Positions 54,791 to 64,000 of a stretch of 64,000 bases of DNA are shown in pieces. Within the stretch, counting starts at the first letter, position 1, and the number at the start of each line of letters is the position of its first letter. The DNA lies in NCBI RefSeq assembly GCF_032362555.1, contig NC_083523.1, positions 5,369,501 through 5,433,500 of the forward strand, read 5' to 3'. This DNA is from Amyelois transitella. Its lineage: Eukaryota; Arthropoda; Insecta; Lepidoptera; Pyralidae. Under the pieces are notes generated by a model. It searched no databases. It saw nothing but the letters and a program-made list of their open reading frames with translations, and was not told the origin of the DNA. The position numbers and the translations under genes were made by a program.

Positions 54791-56714
54791 ATTATACTAT
54801 ACGTATTTCAATTACAATATCACAATCGAACAAAGCATAGGTACTTGCCCACGGTAAATCGTCCATCCGCTGCCATCCGAAGTATCGATTGCAGCCGAGA
54901 ATCGAATACAATTGCCTTATCGATATTAACTAATCGCGTAAACATTTGGACGTCCCGCGGCACGCTCACGAATCCACATTGTGTCTCATTTCACGCCTAA
55001 ATTTAGGGTTGCCAGTTAATATGTAATGGCCGGACAGACCTGTAAGATTGGTCTAAAACTTGTGTAAAAAACCGGACACCCCGTATTGTTCGTTTTTCGG
55101 GATGTTAGGGTAATTATTCAGTTACTTACGCGACAAAATAACCTTTTTTTTGGTCGCTTTAAATTAAACTCTTAGTAGAACACTTAATTTCTCTGTTTAA
55201 CCCAAAAGTTGTTAGATAATGCATTTTGAATTAAGTTCGCGCATTGTGTCAATATTGTCTGTACTTCTTAGTCGCTGAATACGCTATTCACAGAACATAA
55301 TATAAACTAGGACAGATTATATAAAGTAAACACTGTCTGAAATAACAGTGGTGCTCGTCAGTCCTCTGCATACAATATTAAAAGCCTTAAAAAAGCAATC
55401 TAAAAGCTTAATTATGTCCTATTCTTCAGTCGAACGCCTGGCAACCCTACCTGCACCGACTTTCGAAAGTGGAACTTAGTGAATGCGATCAAAAAATATT
55501 CGGATCAATGATTACGAGTACAATACTCACTTGGCTGGCGCAGCCATCCAAAGAATGTCTTGGTTTCCGATACTAAAAATACAATTAAATTTTGAATAAT
55601 ATAATATGTTTGCAGGGTGTTATATATTGGTGAATGAAATGATTCAAATTTCATTCTCAGTTTCGTCTTCATCAAACTTTTACGTGCTGCGTCTCAAATT
55701 CTGAAAATTATTTTTTGCTTTTCAATGCGCAGAAAACTGCGTGGCTTTGCTATCGTCATAATTTTTGTGAATAATATGGAGTTGAGTGGAGGGAGTTGCT
55801 TTAGCAGGGAGCCTTATCCGGCTAGGGATTAGTATAGTTAATTATCTAAAGAGTTAGGTATTTTTACAGACTTTTATAAGAAAATCCACCCAGTTTACCA
55901 AACACGCTTTAGGCTATGGCTATATCACAATTTAGTTGGCAATATACAAATTAATGGAGCAATTACTGTGATGTCGACATTCTTCCAAAATGCACGTAAA
56001 TCAATTAAACTTATAGATCATCTAATGGGACCCTTTGGCGACATTTCGATTTGATACAAAGAGAAAGTAAGTTACATACACGAATTTCCTATTTGCCATT
56101 AGAATATCGGCTAAATACTCGAAGATAACGCAGATTTGAGAAATTACGCGAAATCACATTTGCTTAAGGATTTACAATGATCACATATATTTTTTTGTAA
56201 ATATCCTGTTACATATAGTAGTTCAAGGACTCAGAAGTTGGTCAGGTTAGTTCTGGTTTGTGCAGAGCAGACCCCAGACTTTCTAGCGTGGTAGAAGAGG
56301 GCGCATTCGAAATACGAAAACATGCGAGAGATATGTATTAAGGAATCAAACGAATTCCTTTATTAAATCTATCAAAGAAAATTGATGATTTCTGAGTATT
56401 TTGTATTTATATCTCAAATTAGATTCAATATTTTTAAACTTTTGTCTATGTTAATTATGAAATCATCGACATTACGTGGAATTTTTACAAAATTGTCAAT
56501 ATCTCAAGAACCACTTAGAACTGAGAGATTACCAGTGGTACGAAAGTTATCGTGTAACAAACAAACATAAAATGTATTTTTGCCCCAAGTTGATAGAGTT
56601 TTTTGGTTGAAAACTAACGTCTACTACTTTGTAAGATATTTTCAAAAAATCGATATGGGGATTAATAATCTTCAGGTCTAATAGAAGTTAAAGATGTAAT
56701 TTTAAGAATTTCTG

Positions 56715-56850
56715 TCCGACTAATGCAGCGACTCCCGTCTGACCTCCTAAACCTTTAAAATCTCCAAACCTAACCCCTAATGAATCATGGTTACACATTC
56801 AGTTTCCAGACTATGCAGGTTTCCTCACGATATTTTCTCTCATCGTAAGA
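56715..56850 (+). repeat. dispersed repeat, family A
   Basis: GACTCCCGTCTGACCTCCTA, CCAAACCTAACCCCTAATG, ATGGTTACACATTCAGTTTC and GCAGGTTTCCTCACGATATT follow the family order; this copy shows the 3' part best. Confidence 0.6.
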
Positions 56851-57267
56851 ACACCTTTAGTTGTTTAGTGTGTGAGAATATTATGACATACATAGAACAC
56901 GAAACATTAACCTACTTGTCACATTTTAATGCGGTGTGCATTCTTCCCAATTAAAGTCATTACGGCGTAGAATAATTGTGATATATGTTACACTATGAAC
57001 ATAGCTTTTCTCTACCATGCTTGATATCTTCATAATTTCTCTAAAGTGTTGAACTTTTAATGTTTTTAATTTTCTTCAGGTGAGAAAGAGTGAGAGAGAG
57101 AGCGAGAGAAAATATATTATACTTGCCCATTGAAATTGAAAAAAATATATAATTGCAATAAATGAAATAAAAGTGAAACTGAAACTTATTAAATGTAAAC
57201 TTAAAAATTAAAATTATTAAAGTTTAAATATAAATTGTTTACATTATTATCATCATATATTATCATC

Positions 57268-57354
57268 CAGCTGAACGTGACCTTAAGAGTCTAATCAGAC
57301 TTTTAGCTATATCTACCGCATAAGGGATAAAATGTATGTGTAGGTATGTATGTA
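57268..57354 (+). mobile_element. SINE family S, 3' end
   Basis: CAGCTGAACGTGACCTTAAG, GACTTTTAGCTATATCTACC, GCATAAGGGATAAA and GTAGGTATGTATGTA. Worn. Confidence 0.65.
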
Positions 57355-57654
57355 AGTTAATTTATATTACCTAACTACATGCAAATGTTCACACGATAAA
57401 CAAGATAAAAATAGACTTGGAAATTGTGTTTAGTAAAATGCTTTCAGATTGTGTCAATAATAACTTTGATCGATCATCTTCGATTTGAACTTGTCTAATA
57501 AACGAAGTTGTATTATATTAAACGTGTAGCTAAGAGTATCGGCTTTATAGAGCGTGGGCTTTATATTTAAAAAGCAAATACTATATAACAGAGCAGTGAT
57601 AAAAATGACTTAATTTTATTGGAAACAGGATTATGTTTCTGTAAAAAAGTTATT

Positions 57655-58152
57655 GTGTTGGTCCCGACATTAATGTATGGGAGTGAAAGTTGGGTATGGC
57701 AAAAGAAGCATGAAAGCAGAATAAATGCAGTGGAAATGAGAGCGTTAAGGAGTATGATGGGTGTGAAATTGAGTGACAGGATAAGGAACAGCGTGATAAG
57801 GGAATGTTGTGATGTGAAAGAAGATGTAGTTACAGGAATAGAAAAGGGTATGTTAAGATGGTTCGGTCATGTGGAGAGGATGAATGAAAGCAGGTTGACT
57901 AAGCAGATATACAAGGAGAGTGTGGAGGGAAAGGTCGGAGTGGGAAGACCTAGACGAACGTATCTTGATCAAATTAAGGACGTCCTGGTAAAGGGTCAGG
58001 TCAAAAGTACCCGAAACCGCCGAGCTTGTATGAAGAGAGTTATGAATGTGGACGAAGCGAAAGAAGTATGCAGAGATCGTGGCAAGTGGAAAGAGGTAGT
58101 CTCTGCCTACCCCTCCGGGAAAGAGGCGTGATTTTATGTATGTATGTATGTA
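57655..58152 (+). mobile_element. 5'-truncated RTE-like LINE, 3' 500 bp
   Basis: Encodes the last 160 or so residues ([20 protein letters not shown] to PSGKEA), stop at 58129-58131, then (TATG)n. Exact 15-bp target duplications TGTAAAAAAGTTATT lie at 57640-57654 and 58153-58167. It is nearly identical to the same part of the 6011-7326 copy. The 5' codons of the local ORF (57619-57654) are host sequence. Confidence 0.93.
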
Positions 58153-58167
58153 TGTAAAAAAGTTATT

Positions 58168-60189
58168 TTCAATAAAGATATTACAAACTTAAAAATCAAT
58201 GATGCTAGTATGTGTTAAAGTTATGCCTAACTCTCTGGGAAGAAGGCGTGATTTTATTTTTGTAGATATGAATAAATAATACTTATTAAGAATAAAATGA
58301 ATTCTAGGGAGGCTAAAGTGGTACAAACCATTTCAATAATCGGCCAAATATACCGTCTCAATTTCTTTTAAACAAAATAATGTCTTTTCAAAATTATTCA
58401 GTCTCAAAACTAACTTAACTATTTTGTAATGTTATAGTGTTAAGTGTATTTAAATTTTACTCTCGTTCTTGTGCGCGCTGTTCCCAAAAAAGTTATTCTA
58501 TTATATGTTAAATGCTTATTAATCAAAAATATTCTAAATTGAATGTGTGAACGAAAGATGAAGGCAAGTTCAGGATATAAATGATTGATTTAGTTATAGA
58601 TTGAAATGTTTGTATTTGCTGTCCATCCGACAATTTATAATGAGTGTAAGATTATCAGGTAATTTTTCTAAAGTAAACTTAGACGGATCGTGTAATTTTA
58701 ATAAAAGTTAAACCTTCGTAAAAGTAATATTGTTTTCGCTCCTGATTGAGCGCACTGCTGCTATTAATAACATTATGAGATTTGAAAGTTCTTTATGTAA
58801 TTGAATCATAATTTTAATTTGTCGTGTCCCATAAAACGTTCTTTTCTTTATTATAAAATTAAGTTGGATTTGATCACGTACAAACTATATGAAAGGCGTC
58901 GCGTATCGCCTTAGTGAAGGTAAATAAGGAGATACGAAAACGCACCTTGGTATATTACTATGAAAAAATATAACAAAAGGAAATCAAAGAGTTTCTCATA
59001 AAATATTGGCATTGATATTTATAAGCTTTTTACATATTACAGTTTGTTAGCAATAAGATGCAAAAGAATATAATGCGAGCAAATGTTTTGATGTCCTATG
59101 ACCTACCAGCATAATTAGTATTCGCATTCTTTCACACTTACAAAAAGTTACATACTAAGTCTCGTGATAAAAAGCGTACATCCAAGGATATTTGAGTGAT
59201 ATAAAAACAAATGCTTTAACTTATCTTCTCTTTTCTGTGATCCAAGCGGTCAATATAATTGGCAAGAGTTTGCTTTAATTTCGGGTTTTCGAGATCTGTA
59301 AAGCTGCGCTTGCGCTGGATACCAATCTAAATTGCTTAATTTGGGTGAAAGTTCGCCGAATAACAATTACGAGTGAGATACCAAATAATGAAACTGGCAG
59401 ATATCTATGAGCACAATGGGAGAGATTTATTTGGTTTCTTTTTTGATTGATTTCACCGTGATGTTTTTTTTTGTTTAAAGATACTGTAGTCTGATACCAA
59501 CCATCAAATAAAAAATGGTTACGGTTTTTTTTCTTTGGAAATAAGAAAACATACCTACATATATTTATCACTTATCCCTTACTTTATTAGCATTGCCCTC
59601 GATTGACGACAATCGACTTTAATAATCTGCACGGTAAGAGAAGCAGCTCTATTTTTAACGCTTTAAATATAAATTATCTCACTTTTTATTTTCTAGGTCA
59701 AAAATTCAATGATAAAATTTATCTGATCAATGGATATCTGTTAAACGGTTAGTTGAAGATTCTAAATCTTCAAAATATATTTTGGCGAAGAGTGATCCTC
59801 AAGATTGCGATCTTCAATTTTATTGAGAACAGACTTTTTCTTGAGGCATGTTTTCACTTAATCCATTTAGATAAAAATCAGTACAACAATCCGCTTAATG
59901 GTTTTCGAAAACCTGATATATAAATTCGCTCGCAGACATCAATTTTATAATATTATAACTCAAATAAAATAATTATACAGTCCATCTTTATTGATATTAT
60001 ATTAGCTTTGGCGTGTTTATACTCGAAGTTATGCTAAATGGAAGCTATATAAATTTTATTTGTATTTCCCTAGTAAATAGTGGTGACTATTGACTTGAAA
60101 TAATTGGTTTTACTTAAAACTGATTCATAAACAAGTAAGTATGTGATAATATGTTGAATCGATGGATATTTTCATGAAAAGTTTCAATG
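58168..60189. other. no gene recognised; LINE tail scrap
   Basis: GCCTAACTCTCTGGGAAGAA with GGCGTGATTTTATTTTTGTA at 58226-58264 is a worn LINE 3' end. The remainder is AT-rich single-copy sequence without a supported gene. Confidence 0.4.
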
Positions 60190-60227
60190 CCTACCCCTTC
60201 GGGAAAGAGGCGTGATTTTATGTATGT
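60190..60227 (+). mobile_element. RTE-like LINE, last 38 bases
   Basis: TGCCTACCCCTTCGGGAAAG, AGGCGTGATTTTATGTATGT: only the terminal segment, as if reverse transcription stopped almost at once. Confidence 0.75.
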
Positions 60228-60454
60228 AAATATTTCTTTTCCTTATATTCTGAACTTATTATCTCTGAGTAATAATGCGATCCAGCTGAATGAAGCCTCG
60301 AAGTCTTATGGCGTGATATATGACAACGTGTGATTTATGAAATTGCGATTTTTATAAATCTCTATTTTTTATTTATAAGTCATTCCAGTGTATTATGACT
60401 ATATATGGGATTAATTTATACACACTTTACTATCCTAGTAAGTTGGTACCATAA

Positions 60455-60690
60455 CATACATATAATCACGTCTTTATCCCAAGGATAGCCCTTGGGATCT
60501 TTTAGTTCAGCTGCAGTGTAGTTTGTTCTGCCGCTTCTTCTACACATGCGCTCTGGAAGCGGTAGTGGTTATAATTAGATTTAAGTGATGTGACGTCAAT
60601 AAGTGATACCTTGTATCCAATTTTGAATATAAATCTATTCTATTCTATTCCATCGCCTAAAAGATCCCAAGGTATTTAGCCATTCCCTTG
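60455..60690. repeat. composite repeat bounded by 15-bp inverted repeats
   Basis: A - strand SINE S tail (ATAATCACGTCTTTATCCC) at 60455-60480, then a segment 60505-60650 with TTTGTTCTGCCGCTTCTTCT, GGAAGCGGTAGTGG and TTGAATATAAATC plus (TATTC)n, a common lepidopteran repeat 3' end. Then S-type CATCGCCTAAAAGATCCCAA. CTTGGGATCTTTTAG (60491-60505) is exactly inverted at 60657-60671. Confidence 0.6.
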
Positions 60691-63039
60691 ATTGACTTAT
60701 ACAATCTGCACGATAAGAAAAGCAGCTGGCACCTACCATGTTTTTCCCTCGCTACGAAGCCGCCATTGGTCGTTTTGCCCTAAACATAATACAAATACAT
60801 AATAGTCTATTATCTTGCATACTTTACACTACTTATAGGCGAGAAGATTGCGCAACGGAAAACATGTAGCAATTTAAATTTGAAGTAGTGTAAAAAATGG
60901 CGCAACCACTCTCCTAGTTTTGTTACGTCAGTGTACAAGGGCCCGTGGAAGTCGGTCTGATAAGGCCCCTGTTCATCTGAAAGTACTCGAAAGGTCAACT
61001 TGTGAAATATCGTTTAGCCATTGATTTGAAATTGTCTGTCATTCTTATCTATTATTTGTTAATTTGGGTGAACAAATGATTTCATACCTAAGTATGTACT
61101 AATATTTTGTACAAACAGCACAGTTTCTAATTTCGTAATTTTCTTCGTAAAATAAAAGAAGATTTAAGAATCATATTAAAATGATCTGTATATATGAATA
61201 GCTTACTAGTAAAAAAATCCAATGTGAAATATTATTTGTCTCAGTGCATGCATATTTACATCACGTCCTTGTCACGTGCTTTAGACAGAGCATTTGTCTT
61301 GAAAGATTAGAAGAAAGAAAGTTTATAAGCATTTCCCTTGATTGACTTTAATTTGAGCGGGAAGAGAAATAATACAGTATGTTTATCGTCACTACAATAC
61401 CAACATGAAAGCTTCAATACATGAATTTTATCTATTATTAGTTTATGAAACCTATAACAGTTTTTTAAATTACCTACCTGATGAAATGATCCGTAACAAA
61501 AACAAAAGAGAATTTACAGTTAAAAAATGACAGATATTTTAGGTTGTAGTTAAAATTGAATATCATTCTCAATTTTTTTTTGCGTTGTGACAGTCGCCAT
61601 TACTTGCAATGTCCATTGAAGTCTACAAAAAGCAGGTTTTATTTAAGGCACTGACAGAGTGGGCAAATAATGACTGACTGGTGTCAGGATTATCATCTTA
61701 CATTTGAAAGACTATAAATAAAACCACTGACACACATCTAGCTAGATACCGCAAGAATACTCATCTGTGTGGAAATCATGCGTGACAAGGGTGTTTTATG
61801 TCTTCTCTCCTTACAGTTACGTTAACTGAACAAGGGATATTGCCCCTACAAAAATGTTACGAACACAACCCAGAATAGGACCATTACCTATACATTTTGT
61901 AAGTACCACGTTCAATAATGATTACAATACAATAGTTATAGAATGAATTAGTCTCAAAAAGAGTTCTATTGGACGCAACTGGATCATGCTATTTGATCAC
62001 GAATTGCATACACTCGTATGGTCTAGCTTGATCCATGTCTGTGACTGAAACGGTGTATAAACTGCACTTTCGTAGAATTTGGACCTACCTTTCTTTTTTT
62101 ATTGCTTGGCCATAATGTGATAGACATCTAGAATATCGCCTTATATCGTGAATTATGTCTTGAGTGTCGGAGTGTTCACCTGAATATTTGTTTGTTATTT
62201 TCCAAAGGTTATTTGAAAAGAGAATGTTGAAAGCATTAAGATCAACTTAATTTTGTCGTATTTACACAATCGCCCAAAAAGATCTATTTAATCTGTATCT
62301 TTATTGCAAAATTAAGTGATTTTCACCGTAATAATTTATTTATGCGATAATAATAAAATTGTTTACTTTACTACTTTATGCGATGAAGGTGCAGCTACCA
62401 TTTGTGTAACAAACATTAAACTAACCATAATGAAAAGCGTCACAGTGTAATATATTATACGTAAATTTAAGCTGCATGAAATTTAGTATAAAGTTTTAAA
62501 TAAAGGCACTTTGATCACTGACAGTTTGACGCGGGTAGAAAAGCGTTAAACATTTTATTAGGGATCTTGCAATGTGTAAATTGAAAGGCTTTATAAGAAC
62601 TTACATTACATAGACTGCTCAGCATTTACCTAATTCAAATCTTATGTTTTTTGGGAAAATAAATATGTTGCTTATTTTTTACTTGACCTGATCCTACGTA
62701 TGTAATTTAAATTTTCGCATATATGTATGTATACGTATTTTTTTTATGTTTGTTCTTCTATATAAATCTCAGCAATGGAAGTTAACAAAACGCCTAAGCG
62801 AATTATGTTTGCAATTTATTTCGCACACCACAAAATTTATACCAACGAGACGCGAGTTCATTAGTCATTACGTTGCGCATGCGCAGCTTGCAAAACTTTG
62901 CCATTTCACATCTGACTGTACGTGAGAGAATATTCGTATTCATTCTTCGATCCATTCATCGTTTAAACGAACATAAATTATATAACATATAAATAAGAAA
63001 ATAAAATAACATAAACTCTCTTTTTGCAAGGTCGTCAGT
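60691..63039. other. no gene recognised
   Basis: AT-rich single-copy sequence. A very worn SINE tail may lie at 61258-61300 (ACATCACGTCCTTGTCACG). No ORF with family features. Confidence 0.4.
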
Positions 63040-63265
63040 TCAGCGTATCCCGATGTGATGTTTTTCAGTATATCCCCGATTTGATCAGGGTATGTTCTTC
63101 TAGACTTTTCCTTGCTACGTTCTATTCACACCTTGTTCGAATATATTTTCTAAGATTACGTACTTTCATTCATTATCTCCATGTTACCAAACCATTTAAG
63201 CATTCCCATGTCTACTCCAGTCACTACATCTTCTTTCACATCTCAGCATTACCTTATTACTATTT
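63040..63265 (-). mobile_element. decayed RTE-like LINE fragment
   Basis: The complement of the LINE C-terminal coding region is recognisable: TTGATCAGGGTATGTTCTTC (LDQIK region), CTCCATGTTACCAAACCATT (WFGHVERM region) and CACTACATCTTCTTTCACAT (DVKEDVVTG region). It is more diverged than the other copies. Confidence 0.7.
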
Positions 63266-64000
63266 ATGTAAAAATATCGAAATAAACCATAGACTAGTTC
63301 AACATTTCGAGCTAAGCCTCTATTTATCTGGTTACGTAACCAGAGCTATGCCAGCTATTTCTAAGGTTACTTTTTTCCTTTGTCGGAGATCGTAAAAAAG
63401 TAATGCATAGGCATTAGCCGTGCTTCCATGCAGCCGTTCACTTTGAATGGTATCTTTGTGGATCTGACGAATAGGAAATTATATAAATTGCTTCTCGAAG
63501 TGTTGGTATGTAGTACGTATGCCGCTCCGCTCCGTTGTGTTTCGCTTGAACAATTAAGTATAGTCACGAAATAAAGACACAACGCCAGTTAAATTTATAA
63601 CAGCCAGCAATGTTGACTTGTTTACAGGCTCCTGAACAAAGCTTACTATATTTAATTTTTATTTTACCTCTGTCTGAAAGAAATGAAGATTACAATATTT
63701 AGTCGAAATTCTTGCCTATCTAAAGGTAAAAAAAACTTTACTACGGCATATTCCTACTAAAGGCGGATCTCTTCTTATTTTTAATCAATAAAGGTTATTT
63801 AATTATGTAGTATCATTGCACGATATTAATTAAAAATAGTTTTTTGACCTCTAGTGATAACAAGTGAACTTAATGCTTGCCAATTAACTCTCAGGAAATG
63901 GCAAATACATAAGAATTCGGGTGTATTCAAAAGAATCTCAATTTTTTTTTCTTTAACCCATTATCCATTCTTTGTCGTTTATTCTGTTTACGCAAATAGT
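63266..64000. other. no gene recognised
   Basis: AT-rich sequence to the window end. The - strand ORF at 63367-63582 is not recognised. Confidence 0.4.

Larger units (their letters stand above)
54257..57267. other. no gene recognised; two repeat pieces inside
   Basis: A family S SINE end lies at 54719-54790 and family A sequence at 56715-56850. A (GA)-rich run is at 57084-57111. ORFs at 54504-54707 and 56382-56570 are not recognised. Confidence 0.4.

Noticed and set aside
59275-59571. 98-codon - strand ORF
   Set aside because: Low-complexity, Asn/Lys-rich, no recognisable motif, and no splice context.
1-64000. CRISPR arrays, operons or bacterial mobile elements
   Set aside because: Spliced genes, SINEs and LINEs show this is animal nuclear DNA; no regularly spaced direct repeats exist.

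Overview
The window looks like a moth or butterfly (Lepidoptera) nuclear genome: AT-rich, intron-rich and crowded with short retroelements. The organism call is inference from repeat style (RTE-like LINE and SINE copies ending in ATGTATG tails, tRNA-headed SINEs, a Helitron-like Lep1-type element, TA-flanked MITEs) and from gene content. No species can be named from the sequence alone.

Three host genes can be supported. (1) A RASSF8/RASSF7-type gene on the + strand, nine coding exons from 5048 to 10821, with every junction in phase (430 codons plus stop). A further exon at 11044-11144 could replace its last residues with a different C terminus. (2) An ING1/ING2-type chromatin reader on the - strand, five coding exons from 17491 down to 14703 (322 codons plus stop), with an N-terminal ING domain and a C-terminal PHD finger. 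The two genes converge, with possible poly(A) signals near 13077 and 14655. (3) Two in-phase exons of a + strand gene, 19500-19558 and 28602-28691, separated by a 9-kb intron. They look like the start of a CBM21/PP1R3-type glycogen-targeting subunit, but this is tentative and the gene is not completed in the window. Nearly everything after 28.7 kb is then its intron or intergenic DNA.

The rest is layered mobile DNA. A 1,627-bp element at 1235-2861 has about 350-bp terminal inverted repeats, an exact 8-bp target duplication and an internal - strand ORF resembling the C-terminal half of a ubiquitin-specific protease. No transposase is visible, and the element sits inside an older LTR-like repeat whose other copies show the empty site. 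A second element, 38210-39304, has 20-bp inverted ends and carries a broken THAP-domain gene. An RTE-type LINE left a 431-codon open reverse-transcriptase fragment antisense in RASSF8 intron 3 and four other well-preserved 3' fragments, most with clean target duplications. A SINE family of about 260 bp is present in roughly twenty pieces, and its 3' end resembles the LINE 3' end, suggesting it is moved by that LINE. A tRNA-headed SINE (three copies), a 202-bp solo LTR, a 475-bp MITE and several near-perfect hairpins or palindromes complete the picture.

Long single-copy stretches (for example 34.1-38.2, 39.3-41.5, 45.7-48.6, 48.9-51.1 and 58.2-60.2 kb) show no convincing genes. A few less AT-rich blocks may be regulatory.
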